A DNA stretch of 36,590 nucleotides from an uncultured Bacilli bacterium (GCA_947589495.1 CANQAK010000007.1:1-36590); one strand, 5' to 3'. Counted from the first letter of the stretch, positions 1 through 9,787 are shown. Program-made: numbers and translations. The notes: generated by a model not told the origin, from the sequence alone.

Positions 1-354
1 GAAATAGTAAAGGAAGTGAGTGAAGAAGTGTTTATATTAAATGAAGATGGATCATATACAAGAACAATAAGTATAGAGGAGGAAAATAGAATAATCCAAA
101 AACAAAGAGAGGAACTTGCATATGAAAGAGGAGAACAAAAAGGAGAATTAAAAGGAAAGAAAGAAGGAGAGATGATAGGAGAATTAAAAGGTAAAAAAAT
201 AGGTGAAAAAATAGGAATTGAAATTGGAATAGAACAAACAAAAATAAAAACAGCTATAAAAATGTTAAAAAGAAATATGTCCATTGAAGACATATCAGAA
301 ATAACAAACTTATCTAAAAAAGAAATAAATGGATTGGTAAAAAAAGCAATGTAA
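1..354 (+). CDS. C-terminal part of Rpn-family (PD-(D/E)XK) nuclease/transposase-like protein, 5' end outside window
   Basis: The reading frame is open from base 1 and ends at TAA 352-354, so the gene starts upstream of the window. The visible 117 residues hold a Glu/Lys-rich, Gly-punctuated helix with repeated G-E-x-K-G units (about residues 40-75) followed by a helical tail with IEDISEITNLSKKEI. This charged repeat plus a tail of the form 'S-x-E-x-I-x-x-x-T-x-L-S-x-x-E-I' is typical of the C-terminus of the Rpn/PD-(D/E)XK transposase family; the catalytic nuclease domain would lie outside the window. The family recognition rests on the tail only. The GTG at 16 is unlikely to be the true start, because it has no ribosome binding site and the frame continues upstream. 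Confidence 0.6.
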   Translation, partial: EIVKEVSEEVFILNEDGSYTRTISIEEENRIIQKQREELAYERGEQKGELKGKKEGEMIGELKGKKIGEKIGIEIGIEQTKIKTAIKMLKRNMSIEDISEITNLSKKEINGLVKKAM

Positions 355-450
355 AATATTTAAATTATTATTTATATCAAAAGATAAATTTGTCTTAATA
401 ATGAATATATATTATTGTGTGTTGTACTAAAAAAATTGGTTGAAAAAGTG

Positions 451-480
451 CAAAAAGATAGATTAAATCTTTACTTTTTG
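451..480 (+). other. Hairpin upstream of rpsO
   Basis: Inverted repeat CAAAAAG (451-457) / CTTTTTG (474-480) with an inner AGAT/ATCT stem. No U-run follows, so it is a weak candidate terminator for the upstream gene. It overlaps the -35 side of the rpsO promoter candidate. The rest of 355-585 is AT-rich leader without an ORF. Confidence 0.3.
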
Positions 481-498
481 AATAGTTTATAATATAAT
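470..498 (+). promoter_or_regulatory. Candidate promoter of rpsO
   Basis: TTTACT (470-475), 17-bp spacer, TATAAT (493-498). The 5' UTR would be about 80 nt, long enough for an S15 autoregulatory leader, but I cannot identify a known S15 leader class. The rpsO ribosome binding site is AGGAAAG just before ATG 586. Confidence 0.5.
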
Positions 499-585
499 TA
501 AATAGAAGTTTTTACTTAGATTAAAAAGTTTTCCGATTTTTATCTCAGTTAAAACCGATTAGTAAAATAGAAAGGAAAGAAAATA

Positions 586-855
586 ATGGCTTTATGTAAA
601 GAAGAAAAGGCAAAGATTATTAAAGAATTTGCTAAGAATGAAAAAGATTGTGGTTCTGCAGAAGTTCAAATAGCAATATTAACAAAAGAAATCAATGATT
701 TAACAGAACATATGAAAGAACACAAACATGATTATCATTCAAAAAGAGGCTTACTTATGAAAGTTGGTCGTAGAAAAAAACTATTAAGTTATTTAAAAGA
801 TAATGATGTAGTAAGTTACAGAAATGTAATTCAAAAATTAAATTTAAGAAAATAA
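586..855 (+). CDS. rpsO: 30S ribosomal protein S15
   Basis: The 89-residue product has the usual S15 length and its conserved features: an N-terminal helix with GSAEVQIA (about residues 24-31), then LTEHMKEHKHDYHSKRGLL and the rRNA-binding VGRRKKLLSYL segment. S15 binds the central domain of 16S rRNA at the h20-h21-h22 junction during small-subunit assembly. The start has an upstream AGGAAAG. It is followed by its own terminator and then pnp, the rpsO-pnp order conserved in most bacteria, where the pair is often co-regulated at the RNA level. Confidence 0.97.
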   Translation: MALCKEEKAKIIKEFAKNEKDCGSAEVQIAILTKEINDLTEHMKEHKHDYHSKRGLLMKVGRRKKLLSYLKDNDVVSYRNVIQKLNLRK

Positions 856-860
856 CAAAG

Positions 861-886
861 GGCACTATTTTTTAGTGTCTTTTTTA
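861..886 (+). terminator. Rho-independent terminator between rpsO and pnp
   Basis: GGCACTA (861-867) pairs with TAGTGTC (873-879) with one G-T pair, loop of five T, then a T-run 880-886. It probably attenuates read-through into pnp. Confidence 0.7.
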
Positions 887-904
887 TTAAAAGGAGGAGG
901 ATAG

Positions 905-3061
905 ATGATGAAAAAAGTATTTGAATTAGATTTTTTTGGAAGAAAAATAGTAGTAGAGCATGGAGAACTTGCTAAACAAGCTCATGGTGCTGTCTTAGTA
1001 AGATTTGATGATACAGTTATTCTTAGTACATCAGTTGTCTCAAAAAATGCTAATTTACTTTCTGATTTTTTCCCATTAACAGTCTTATACAACGAAAAAT
1101 TATATTCAGTTGGTAAAATCCCTGGTGGTTTTATTAAAAGAGAAGGAAGACCTACTGACAATGCTACATTAGCAGCAAGAATGATTGATAGACCAATGCG
1201 TCCTTTATTTCCAGAAGATTTCCGAAATGAAGTTCAAATCGTTAATACTGTTTTAAGTGTTGATCAAGATAATTCTCCAGAATTAACAGCATTATTTGGC
1301 TCTAGTTTAGCAACATGTATTAGTAAAATCCCATTTAATGGTCCAGTAGCAGCAGTTAAAGTAGGAAGAGTAGATGGAAAATTTATTATTAATCCAACCG
1401 TAGCCCAATTAGAAAAAAGTGATATTGATTTAACAGTAGCAGGAACTATGGATGCCATAAATATGGTAGAAGCTGGTGCTAAAGAAGTTGAAGAAAGTGT
1501 TATGTTAGATGCTTTATTGTTTGGACATGAAGCGATAAAAAAATTAGTAGAGTTTGAAAACCAAATTATTGCAGAAATTGGCGAAGAAAAGATGGATTAT
1601 CCAAAATTGGAAATTTCTGATGAATTAAGAAATGAGATAGAAAGTCTTTGTAAAGATAAATTAAATGAAGCTTTAAGAATTAAAGAAAAGCAAAAAATGT
1701 ATGAAGAGATTAATAATATAAAGGAAGGTATTTTAGAAAAATACCGTACTGAAAATGAAGATGAATTAAAACCAGAAGAATTAAATGAATTGTTAATGAA
1801 AGTTTCACTAGTATTTGAAAATATTCAATATTCTGTTTTTAGAAAAATTGTTGTTGATGAAAAAATTCGAATTGATGGACGAAAAATGGATGAAATAAGA
1901 CCAATTAGTGCTAGTATTGATATTTTACCTAGAACTCATGGTTCAGCTCTATTTACAAGAGGGGAAACTCAAAGTTTATCAATTACAACATTAGGAGCTT
2001 TAGGTGAATCACAACTTTTAGATGGTTTATCTATTGAAGAAGAAAAAAGATTTATGCTTCATTATAATTTTCCTCAATTTAGTGTTGGAGAAACAGGAAG
2101 ATATGGAAGCCCTGGAAGAAGAGAAATTGGTCATGGTGCTTTAGGAGAAAGAGCTTTATTACAAGTAATTCCTTCTGAAGAAGAATTTCCATATACAATA
2201 AGAGTTGTATCAGAAATATTAGAAAGTAATGGTTCATCAAGCCAAGCAAGTATTTGTGCAGGATGTCTTTCTTTAATGGCTGCCGGTGTACCAATAAAAG
2301 CTCCAGTAGCAGGTATTGCTATGGGACTTATTACCAATAATAATAAATATACAATTTTAACAGACATTCAAGGTATGGAAGACCATTTAGGAGATATGGA
2401 TTTTAAAGTAGCAGGTACTAGAAAAGGTATATGTGCTTTACAAATGGATATTAAAATTGATGGTGTTAATAAAAAAATATTAAAAGAAGCATTAGAACAA
2501 GCTAAAAAAGCCCGTATGCAAATTCTTGATTTATTTGAGACAGTAATTAAAGAACCTCGAAAAGAATTAAGTAAATATGCTCCAAAAATTGAAACATTTA
2601 ATATTTCTCCAGAAAAAATTAAAGATGTTATTGGTCGTGGAGGAGAAACTATTACTAAAATTATTTTAGATGCTAGTAATGTTAAAACTGTCAACGATAA
2701 AGAAGCTGTAAAAGTTGATTTAGAAGATGATGGTAGAGTAATTATATATCATCATGATGCAGAAATTATTCATAAAACAAGAGAAATGATTGAAAGCGTT
2801 GTAAGAGAAGTTGAAACAGGAAAAATTTATACGGGTAAAGTTGTTAAAGTTGAAGATTTTGGTTGTTTTGTTGAATTATGGCCTGGTTGTGAAGGAATGG
2901 TTCATGTTTCTCAAATGGATACAAAAAGAGTTAAAAAACCAAGTGATTTATTTAAAGTTGGAGATGAAATAATTGTTAAAGCTTTAGGCTATGACAATCG
3001 AGGACGTTTAAATTTATCAAGAAAAGATGCTTTAAAAAAAGAGGAAGAAATAAAAGATTAA
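905..3061 (+). CDS. pnp: Polyribonucleotide nucleotidyltransferase (PNPase)
   Basis: 718 residues, the normal PNPase length. Order: first RNase PH domain ([13 protein letters not shown] near residue 75, [10 protein letters not shown] near 95), alpha-helical linker, second RNase PH domain ([14 protein letters not shown] near 343; AGIAMGLI and [20 protein letters not shown] carrying the active-site Asp residues), KH domain (VIGRGGETI near 574) and S1 domain (residues about 640-712). It degrades RNA 3'-5' using phosphate, acts in mRNA decay and can add 3' tails. Two ATGs in tandem (905 and 908) follow AAGGAGGAGG, so either may serve as start. No key residue appears missing. Confidence 0.97.
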   Translation: MMKKVFELDFFGRKIVVEHGELAKQAHGAVLVRFDDTVILSTSVVSKNANLLSDFFPLTVLYNEKLYSVGKIPGGFIKREGRPTDNATLAARMIDRPMRPLFPEDFRNEVQIVNTVLSVDQDNSPELTALFGSSLATCISKIPFNGPVAAVKVGRVDGKFIINPTVAQLEKSDIDLTVAGTMDAINMVEAGAKEVEESVMLDALLFGHEAIKKLVEFENQIIAEIGEEKMDYPKLEISDELRNEIESLCKDKLNEALRIKEKQKMYEEINNIKEGILEKYRTENEDELKPEELNELLMKVSLVFENIQYSVFRKIVVDEKIRIDGRKMDEIRPISASIDILPRTHGSALFTRGETQSLSITTLGALGESQLLDGLSIEEEKRFMLHYNFPQFSVGETGRYGSPGRREIGHGALGERALLQVIPSEEEFPYTIRVVSEILESNGSSSQASICAGCLSLMAAGVPIKAPVAGIAMGLITNNNKYTILTDIQGMEDHLGDMDFKVAGTRKGICALQMDIKIDGVNKKILKEALEQAKKARMQILDLFETVIKEPRKELSKYAPKIETFNISPEKIKDVIGRGGETITKIILDASNVKTVNDKEAVKVDLEDDGRVIIYHHDAEIIHKTREMIESVVREVETGKIYTGKVVKVEDFGCFVELWPGCEGMVHVSQMDTKRVKKPSDLFKVGDEIIVKALGYDNRGRLNLSRKDALKKEEEIKD

Positions 3062-3093
3062 GAATAAAATAAAAGTAGAAGGAGTAAAGAAGT

Positions 3094-3834
3094 ATGGATT
3101 TATTTTATATTATTTTAATTATTATAGTTGTTATTATTTTAGCGTCAATTAAGCAAATTAATGAATATGAAAGGGGAGTAAAGTTTCGTTTTGGTAAATT
3201 TGTTAAAGTTTTAACACCAGGATGGAAGTTAGTATTACCAATTTTTGAATCATATCGTAAAGTTGATATTAGAACAAAAGCAGTTGATGTTCCAAGTCAA
3301 GAAGCTATTACAAAAGATAATGTATCAGTTCAAATTAATGCTGTTATTTATTATAAGTTATTTGATGCGTCTAAAGCTATATTAGCGGTTGAAAATTTCT
3401 ATTATGCTGTTGGTCAACTTGCTCAAACAACAATGCGTAATGTTGTCGGTTCTGTATCTTTAGATGAACTTTTAGCAGAAAGAGATAAAATTAGTACAGA
3501 AATTTGTAAAATTATTGATGATGCTACTGATCCTTGGGGAATAAAAGTAGAAAATGTTGAATTAAAAGATGTATCTTTACCAGAAGATATGAAAAGAGTT
3601 TTAGCTATTGCTGCTGAAGCCGAAAGAGAAAAATTAGCAGTTGTTACTAAAGCTAAAGGAGAAGTTGAAGCTTCAAATAATTTAGCTAAAGCTGCTGATA
3701 TTATGGCTAAAACTCCTGGAGCAATGCATTTAAGAACACTTTCTACTTTAAGTGATATAAGTAGTGATAAATCTAATACCGTGGTAGTTTGCTTACCAGT
3801 TGAAGTTTTAGAAGCAATGAAAGGGAAAAAGTAG
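3094..3834 (+). CDS. SPFH-domain slipin/stomatin-like membrane protein
   Basis: 246 residues. An N-terminal membrane segment (about residues 3-20) is followed at once by INEYERGVKFRFGKF, the hallmark start of the SPFH/Band 7 domain, and by the prohibitin-homology region through DPWGIKVENVELKDVSLPEDMKRV. A helical Ala/Glu-rich coiled coil (AEAEREKLAVVTKAKGE) follows. Slipins form oligomeric scaffolds on the inner membrane; bacterial relatives often act with NfeD or a membrane protease, but no such partner is adjacent here. Ribosome binding site AGAAGGAG precedes ATG 3094. The pseudouridine synthase gene begins 22 bp downstream, so the two may be cotranscribed. Confidence 0.9.
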   Translation: MDLFYIILIIIVVIILASIKQINEYERGVKFRFGKFVKVLTPGWKLVLPIFESYRKVDIRTKAVDVPSQEAITKDNVSVQINAVIYYKLFDASKAILAVENFYYAVGQLAQTTMRNVVGSVSLDELLAERDKISTEICKIIDDATDPWGIKVENVELKDVSLPEDMKRVLAIAAEAEREKLAVVTKAKGEVEASNNLAKAADIMAKTPGAMHLRTLSTLSDISSDKSNTVVVCLPVEVLEAMKGKK

Positions 3835-3856
3835 TTAATACTTTTTTTCATTTATC

Positions 3857-4537
3857 ATGAAAAAGGATAAATTACAAATTATATATGAAGATAAATATTT
3901 AATAGTAGTTAATAAAAAAAGTGGTATACTTACTATTTCTACAGATAAAGAAAAAGAGAATACTTTGTATTCAAAAGTAAAAGAATATTTAAAAAAACAA
4001 AATAAAAATAATAAAGTATTTATTGTTCATAGATTAGATAAAGATACAAGTGGTTTAGTAATATTTGCTAAAAGTATGCAAATAAAAAAGATCTTACAAG
4101 ATAATTGGAATAAAGTTATAAGAAAATATGTTGGTATAGTTAATGGTATAATTCCTAAAGAAAAAGATGTTATTAAAAATTTTTTAGCTGAAAATAAAAT
4201 GCACTATGTTTATTGTACAAATAATAAAAAAGGAAAGTTAGCTATAACTGAATATATAAAACTTGATAGTAATAAAAAATATAGTTTATTGTTAATAAAT
4301 ATTTTAACGGGAAGAAAACATCAAATAAGAGTACAATTAAGTGATTTAGGTTATCCTTTAGTTGGAGATACTAAATATTCTAAAATAAAAAATAAAGGTA
4401 TTAAAAGATTATATTTACATGCTATTTATTTAGAATTTCCACATCCAATAACTAAAGAAATAATTAAATTAAAGACAGAAATTCCTTCTTCGTTTGATGG
4501 TTTACTAACATTCAAAAAAAGTTTTACTGACATTTAG
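3857..4537 (+). CDS. RluA-family RNA pseudouridine synthase
   Basis: 226 residues. The catalytic motif HRLDKDTSGLVIFAK (about residues 58-72, nucleophile Asp61) and the downstream GRKHQIRVQL place it in the RluA/RluC/RluD family, which isomerises uridine in rRNA or tRNA. It is shorter than B. subtilis RluD-type proteins because it has no N-terminal S4 domain; it begins directly with the catalytic-domain strand IIYEDKYLIVVNKKSGIL. The substrate base cannot be told from the sequence. The final codons lie within a strong bidirectional terminator. Confidence 0.9.
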   Translation: MKKDKLQIIYEDKYLIVVNKKSGILTISTDKEKENTLYSKVKEYLKKQNKNNKVFIVHRLDKDTSGLVIFAKSMQIKKILQDNWNKVIRKYVGIVNGIIPKEKDVIKNFLAENKMHYVYCTNNKKGKLAITEYIKLDSNKKYSLLLINILTGRKHQIRVQLSDLGYPLVGDTKYSKIKNKGIKRLYLHAIYLEFPHPITKEIIKLKTEIPSSFDGLLTFKKSFTDI

Positions 4538-4549
4538 TAAAGCTTTTTT
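4515..4549. terminator. Bidirectional terminator between convergent genes
   Basis: A 14-bp stem (4515-4528 with 4536-4549, one G-T pair) with a 7-nt loop, flanked by A6 on one side and T7 on the other, so it can act on both strands. It contains the stop codons of the pseudouridine synthase (plus strand) and the carboxypeptidase (minus strand). Confidence 0.85.
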
Positions 4550-5628
4550 TAGTATTCCATAATATATAAATCATAATATTCATCATAAGTTAATCCTGAT
4601 TCATAAACACTTGTTGCTATATTTCCTAAATATCTTAAATGCCATGGCTCTTCAATATAACCTGTAATAGGAATACCACTTTTTGTATATCGAACAATAA
4701 AACCATATTTATAAGAATTATTTAATAACCAGTTATAATCTTTATCATCTAATCTTTTACCTTCTACATTGGGATCATTTAAATCAACTGCTAATCCTAA
4801 TTGATGCTCAGAAGAACCAGGGCGAGCAGAGTATGTATCAGATTTACTAATTCCATCTCTTAAAACATAATTAGTATATAACATATTTTGAAAAGCATAA
4901 GATCGGTAAGCTGTAGTACTTTCTATAGTAATACCTTCTTCCAAAGCTTTTTTAATTAGTTTTTCATATGCTATAGAAGCTTCTTTAACCATAGAAGCAT
5001 CTTTATTATCAAAAAGAGGAACTAAATCTTTAGGAACATAATTTTCATCTAAAAAGTGATATTTATTAACTAAAGCAGTTATGCTATCAGGGTTGCTAAC
5101 TAAAGTAGTATAACTATAAAATTTATTATCTAAACCAATATTGACATAAGTAACTACTGTTTGTAAATCTCTATTAGTTTTTTCTAAATAATCTTTATAT
5201 CTATGTAACTTATTAATATCAAAATTTTTAATACCAATATAATCACTAAAGTCATCTTGTTTTTGAATATTTAAAAGTATTTCTTGATTTTTACTACTTA
5301 ATTTAAATATATTATTTATTTCTTTAGCATTATAACCTTTATTTAAATAAGTATTAACTTTATCTAAAAAATTATCTGTTTCAATATAATCAATTTGTAA
5401 ATATTCATTTAAATATAAATTATTAAATTTATCTGACTTTAAAAATTCATCTAATGTTTTAGAATATTCTTTTTGATATATTTCTTTTAATTTATTAACA
5501 TTAATAGTTTTTTGAGATTCAGTACTATAACTTTTTTTAGAACTAAAATTGTTTTTTATTCCCCAAAAAATTACAATAATCATAATAATAATTACAAGAC
5601 TAAATATTAAAAGCTTCTTTTTTTTCAT
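4549..5628 (-). CDS. VanY-type D-alanyl-D-alanine carboxypeptidase (peptidase M15B)
   Basis: 359 residues. A basic N-terminus and membrane segment (about residues 4-24) anchor it outside the membrane. Residues 35-200 are a Lys/Asn-rich linker region of unknown role. The C-terminal part is a DacB/VanY M15 domain: TTAYRSY, SSEHQLGLAVDL (SxxHxxGxAxD zinc motif) and EPWHLRYLG (second zinc His). Such enzymes remove the terminal D-Ala from peptidoglycan stem peptides. Downstream of the Cys-rich repeat operon on the same strand but separated from it by a terminator. No resistance genes are near, so a housekeeping wall-trimming role is more likely than glycopeptide resistance. Confidence 0.88.
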   Translation of the reverse strand: MKKKKLLIFSLVIIIMIIVIFWGIKNNFSSKKSYSTESQKTINVNKLKEIYQKEYSKTLDEFLKSDKFNNLYLNEYLQIDYIETDNFLDKVNTYLNKGYNAKEINNIFKLSSKNQEILLNIQKQDDFSDYIGIKNFDINKLHRYKDYLEKTNRDLQTVVTYVNIGLDNKFYSYTTLVSNPDSITALVNKYHFLDENYVPKDLVPLFDNKDASMVKEASIAYEKLIKKALEEGITIESTTAYRSYAFQNMLYTNYVLRDGISKSDTYSARPGSSEHQLGLAVDLNDPNVEGKRLDDKDYNWLLNNSYKYGFIVRYTKSGIPITGYIEEPWHLRYLGNIATSVYESGLTYDEYYDLYIMEY

Positions 5629-5680
5629 AAAATTAAAACCTCTATTAATATTATATCTTATTTAATAAAAAATAATATTT

Positions 5681-5712
5681 AAAAAAACTGATTATTTTTC
5701 GTAATCAGTTTT
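5681..5712 (-). terminator. Terminator of the Cys-rich repeat protein gene
   Basis: On the minus strand AAAACTGATTA pairs with TAATCAGTTTT (11 bp; plus-strand arms 5684-5694 and 5702-5712, loop 7 nt) followed by a T-run. The gene's TAA stop (5692-5694) lies inside the stem. Confidence 0.8.
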
Positions 5713-7749
5713 ATTTGTTGTATTACTACTATTTACAGTAACATTTCTTGTTTGACCAGTTCTTTCCCATCCAGGAATTGATTCTTGAGTACTCCATTTG
5801 TATCTATATTTAGTTACTTGTTTAGTAGTTTTATCAGCCTTTATAGTTTGAGTATTTCCTTTTGTACATCTAGCTGTAGAACCAGCTCCAACTTTAGTAT
5901 AACCATCTGGACAAATGTATGATACATCTTTAGTTGCATTTTTAGTAATTGTTTCACTTGCAATACATTTATTTCCAACTTTAGCTGAATTATTTGGACA
6001 AATAGGATCTACAGTTTTTTCAGAAGAAGTACTATTTGTTTGAGTACATTTAATATTTGTACCACTTCCAGTTTTTGTATAACCATCTGGACAAATAGGA
6101 TCTCCATAAGTAGTTTTAGGAGTTGAGGTATTTTTTATACAAGAATCTCCACTTTTTGTATATCCATCTGGACAAATTGTATTTTTACTATCAACACTTA
6201 TAGTACCAGTTTCTTTTGTACATGTACTACCATTACTATTATATCCACTAGGACAAATAGGACTTGCTGATGTTGACTTAGTAGTAGGTACTGATTTTGT
6301 ACATTTTTTATTTGTACCACTACCACCTTGATCAGTGTAACCACTAGGGCATACATATACAGCAGTTGCCCATACATCAGTATATGATGAACCAGAACAA
6401 TAATATTTATAATATGTTCTTGTACATCCTCTATAAGATGAACATGCTTCAGTATATGAACCACTATACTTACAACCGTTATAATAACTGCCATGATATA
6501 TTGTATAAGATTTGTAATAACTACTTGATGAGTAAACACGACATTTACCATTTCCTAAATTTGTTCCTTTACTACAAGAGTAATATGAGAATACAGGACT
6601 AGCACTTTGAGTAGTGTAACTTGTACTTGATCCAGTACATTTAGTATTTGCACCACTACCACTTTTTGTATATCCACTAGGACAAATAAAGTCTGCAGTT
6701 TCAGTTTTAGTAGTATTTGTTTCTTTAGCACACATTGAATTATTATATTTTGTATAACCATCTGGACAAATAGGACTAGTTGTTTCTTTTTTAGTTTCAT
6801 ATTCTGTTTTAGAACATTTAATATTTGCGCCACTTCCAGTTTTTGTATAACCATCTGGACAAACAGGATCAGTAGTTAAAGTTTTTGATGATACATCAGT
6901 TTTAGTACATTTTATACTAGAACCACTACCAGATTTAGTATAACCATTTGGACAAACAGGATCAACTGTATCACTTGCTTCTTTAATACATTTAGAACTT
7001 CCACCAATACCAACTTTTGTATATCCTTCCGGACATAAATATTTAACATTAGTAGTAACTCTTATATTTGATGAATCATCTTTTATACAAATGCTACCAC
7101 TTTTTGTATATCCACTAGGACAACTATAAACACTTTCAGTAGTACTATAAGCTTGTCTAAATTGATATTCTATAGCAACATCTTTATCTTTACCACTAAT
7201 TTCTTCTTCATTAGTTAAAGTATTTTTACAATTTCCTTGAACACATAATTGATTACATCCAAGTTCTTCTGTAGTTTTAGCAACTTCTTGTCCACAAACT
7301 AGAGTAGTAGACATATGATATGTTCCATTTTCATTAGTTACTAATACGTAACTTGCTTCTGTATCACAAGTTGAATTGTTTTTATATGAAAATGGTATAA
7401 TTAATCCTTTATCAATTAATTCTTGTAAAGTATATTTTAATGAATTACCATTTTCAGGAAGTTCACTAATTAAGAAATATTCTTTAGCAGTATCATGAAA
7501 ATAACGATAATTATTTATATAACTTTCTGAATATGCATCTGGATTAGTTATTGTTCCACTGTTAATAGTACTATTTTGATTATTATTAGAATTATTTGAA
7601 TAATCTACATCTAAATTATTGCTAGGATTAGTATTTCTTGTAAATAACCATACAATAAAGAAGATAACTAAAACAACTAAAACAATTAATAATCCTTTTT
7701 TAATAATATTAGTCCAATCAAATTTTCTTCTAGGTTCTTCTACATACAT
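5692..7749 (-). CDS. Membrane-anchored Cys-rich repeat surface protein (CPxGYTK repeats)
   Basis: 685 residues, function unknown. A short cytoplasmic N-terminus with basic residues precedes one membrane helix (about residues 18-36); the rest should be outside. Residues 40-190 are a Ser/Asn-rich region with four Cys. From about 205 to 640 there are twelve copies of a 25-45 residue unit beginning CP(D/S/N)GYTK and closing with KC or IC, e.g. CPDGYTKTGSG...KC, spaced by Thr/Lys-rich linkers. A Tyr/Cys/Ser-rich island (about 385-465) interrupts the array. Paired Cys in every unit suggests disulfide-stapled beads. The start ATG 7749 has a near-perfect GGAGGTGATT and overlaps the upstream gene by 10 bp, so the two are translationally coupled. 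Confidence 0.75.
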   Translation of the reverse strand: MYVEEPRRKFDWTNIIKKGLLIVLVVLVIFFIVWLFTRNTNPSNNLDVDYSNNSNNNQNSTINSGTITNPDAYSESYINNYRYFHDTAKEYFLISELPENGNSLKYTLQELIDKGLIIPFSYKNNSTCDTEASYVLVTNENGTYHMSTTLVCGQEVAKTTEELGCNQLCVQGNCKNTLTNEEEISGKDKDVAIEYQFRQAYSTTESVYSCPSGYTKSGSICIKDDSSNIRVTTNVKYLCPEGYTKVGIGGSSKCIKEASDTVDPVCPNGYTKSGSGSSIKCTKTDVSSKTLTTDPVCPDGYTKTGSGANIKCSKTEYETKKETTSPICPDGYTKYNNSMCAKETNTTKTETADFICPSGYTKSGSGANTKCTGSSTSYTTQSASPVFSYYSCSKGTNLGNGKCRVYSSSSYYKSYTIYHGSYYNGCKYSGSYTEACSSYRGCTRTYYKYYCSGSSYTDVWATAVYVCPSGYTDQGGSGTNKKCTKSVPTTKSTSASPICPSGYNSNGSTCTKETGTISVDSKNTICPDGYTKSGDSCIKNTSTPKTTYGDPICPDGYTKTGSGTNIKCTQTNSTSSEKTVDPICPNNSAKVGNKCIASETITKNATKDVSYICPDGYTKVGAGSTARCTKGNTQTIKADKTTKQVTKYRYKWSTQESIPGWERTGQTRNVTVNSSNTTNKTDYEK

Positions 7750-9731
7750 TGATAATCACCTCCAAGTGTAAGGGCTTCACCACAAATATTTTTAAATTCA
7801 GGCCCTTCTAAGGCTGTTGTCATTAAGTATTGTAAATTTTCCCAACTATATAAATATTCTTCTGATACAAATACTGGATACAATGGTGCAACAAATGAAT
7901 TATAACCAATATACCAATCAAAATAATCATTTAATATTGCATCATTATTAAATTCTTCATCATCTGTTAAAGCAGAAGGTTCATTAGTGTAACCATTTAA
8001 TGATGTAGCAAAAATATTAATATAGTTATATACATCTAATTTATGATTATCATTATCTGGTTCAGTTAATATAGCTTGAGTCATAGTACCTAGTCTTGTT
8101 AAGAACTTATCCATATCTGAACCATCTTTTGCAAAATATTGTAAAGCATTTAATTTATTAATATCTTCTTCAGTAGTAGCACCAAATAAATAATTATCTA
8201 CTATTCTATTAAATGAAGTATTAAATGATTGAGCTAAACTTGCATTATCTTGTGTGAATAATTCTTTTTTATCAAGAGCCATTACTATTTCCACTATTTG
8301 ATTAATAGCAGCATCATCATAAAAGTTAGTTGATTGAATTAAATATGCACGATTAACGTAATCAACAGCTTCCTCATTAGTAATATTAAATACACTTCTT
8401 GCATTTTCATAGTCTTCTAAATAATTTAAATTAAATTCTTTAACTGTTGCATAATTTTCTACTGTAGCTATATAAGGCATGCTTAATAAACTTTGAATTA
8501 CATCTTCATTAAAGTTTTCATCCATTAATTTAGCATAATATTCATCATAACCTAATTCTTTTAAAGATTTTACATTACTAGATAATTCTTCTTCTATTTC
8601 TTTAGATGGAGTAGGTGTAACCCAATCTTCTTCTAAACTATCAGCAATTTCAATGTTATCAATTGAACTATTATATTCAATATTTTCTGTTAAATTTTCA
8701 TCATCTTTTACATTTTTACTATCGTTTTTATTATCTTTTTTAAAAGCATGAACAATACCTGTGATAGCAATAGCACCAACTAAAGTTAATGCAACACCAC
8801 CAATAATTAATTTTGATTTATTATTATTTTCAGTTATTTCTTCATTATTATTTAATTTTTCCATCTTTGCAATTAATTTAGCTAATTTGTTTTTAAATCC
8901 TTCTAATTCCAAAGCATTTAATGTTTCAAAAATTTCACTATTAATATAGTTATATTTTTCATCTAAATCATTTAAATATTTATTAATAAGTACTAATTTA
9001 ACTTTTTCTTTTAATGATAATTTATCTTTATCTTGTAATTCATCATATTTTTCATTCAAGCTATCTCTTAAAGAATTAGCCTTTTTTACCATTTCACATA
9101 TTTCACTTATTAATTCATCTTTTTCTTCATTAGTTTCAGCTTCTATATTTTCTTCATTATCTTCAATATCTTCTGTTTCAATGTTTTCATTATTTTCTTC
9201 AATTTCTATATCATCTTTGTTTTCAACATTTTCTTTAACTTCAACATTATCTTCATTATCTTTATTATTTGTTCTATTAGGAATACTTTCATTTAATCCA
9301 GTTTTACTTAAATTTTCCATATCTTCAACTAATCGTTTAAAAAAATCTTTGAATTTTGATAATGAATCAATATCGTCTTCTTTTAAATTATTACTATTAT
9401 TAACAAAAATATCAAATGTTTCTAATATTGATGTAATAGCATTTAATTTAATTTTTTCATTTTTTGTTAACTTTTCTTTCTTTTCTAATTTTTCTTTTTG
9501 ATCTTTTAAGGTACTTTTTGCTAAACCTGCAACATTAATTAAACCACTAATTTCTTTTTTTAAATTTTCACACTTTTCACAATTATCCAATTCAGCTGTA
9601 AGATTTTTTCTGAATTCTTCTGCATTAGCAATTGCTGATTCAATTGTTGAATCAATGTCATCAACCTCATCAAAAAGTCCAAATTCATTTAAATTATCAA
9701 TAACATTATTTTTATTTTTATTTTTTTCCAT
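7740..9731 (-). CDS. Coiled-coil, Glu/Asn-rich single-pass membrane protein of unknown function
   Basis: 663 residues. Residues 1-300 are very charged, with predicted helices and an acidic low-complexity block near 165-205 (runs of E, N, D and I). One clear membrane helix lies at about 306-328 (IIGGVALTLVGAIAITGIV). The C-terminal ~330 residues are an acidic, helix-rich domain that ends in Cys-containing NICGEALTLGGDYQCM. With no signal peptide, the likely topology is N-terminus in and C-terminal domain out. It is the first gene of a two-gene operon with the Cys-rich repeat protein and has a consensus promoter. I do not recognise a family; co-operon membership suggests a joint envelope role. 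Confidence 0.7.
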   Translation of the reverse strand: MEKNKNKNNVIDNLNEFGLFDEVDDIDSTIESAIANAEEFRKNLTAELDNCEKCENLKKEISGLINVAGLAKSTLKDQKEKLEKKEKLTKNEKIKLNAITSILETFDIFVNNSNNLKEDDIDSLSKFKDFFKRLVEDMENLSKTGLNESIPNRTNNKDNEDNVEVKENVENKDDIEIEENNENIETEDIEDNEENIEAETNEEKDELISEICEMVKKANSLRDSLNEKYDELQDKDKLSLKEKVKLVLINKYLNDLDEKYNYINSEIFETLNALELEGFKNKLAKLIAKMEKLNNNEEITENNNKSKLIIGGVALTLVGAIAITGIVHAFKKDNKNDSKNVKDDENLTENIEYNSSIDNIEIADSLEEDWVTPTPSKEIEEELSSNVKSLKELGYDEYYAKLMDENFNEDVIQSLLSMPYIATVENYATVKEFNLNYLEDYENARSVFNITNEEAVDYVNRAYLIQSTNFYDDAAINQIVEIVMALDKKELFTQDNASLAQSFNTSFNRIVDNYLFGATTEEDINKLNALQYFAKDGSDMDKFLTRLGTMTQAILTEPDNDNHKLDVYNYINIFATSLNGYTNEPSALTDDEEFNNDAILNDYFDWYIGYNSFVAPLYPVFVSEEYLYSWENLQYLMTTALEGPEFKNICGEALTLGGDYQCM

Positions 9732-9758
9732 AAAAAATTCCCCCTGAATATGGCGTCT

Positions 9759-9787
9759 ATAATAGCACTTTCTTTGAATTTTGTCAA
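9759..9787 (-). promoter_or_regulatory. Consensus promoter of the 9731-5692 operon with repeated TGTCAATA
   Basis: Minus strand: TTGACA (9787-9782), 17-bp spacer, TATTAT (9764-9759), then an AGGGGGA ribosome binding site before ATG 9731. On the plus strand the octamer TGTCAATA occurs twice, at 9782-9789 and 9793-9800, start to start 11 bp, which is one helical turn. The copy over the -35 box could be an operator, possibly for the neighbouring HTH regulator. Confidence 0.65.

Noticed and set aside
16-354. Independent small protein starting at GTG 16
   Set aside because: The frame is open from base 1 and the sequence is the tail of an Rpn-type protein, so it is a partial gene.
4549-5628. Glycopeptide resistance gene vanY
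   Set aside because: No vanA/H/X or vanRS genes nearby; M15B carboxypeptidases are common housekeeping wall enzymes.
6198-6854. Hydrophobic minus-strand and plus-strand ORFs within the Cys-rich repeat gene
   Set aside because: Off-frame translations of a repetitive Tyr/Cys-rich gene; no start signals.
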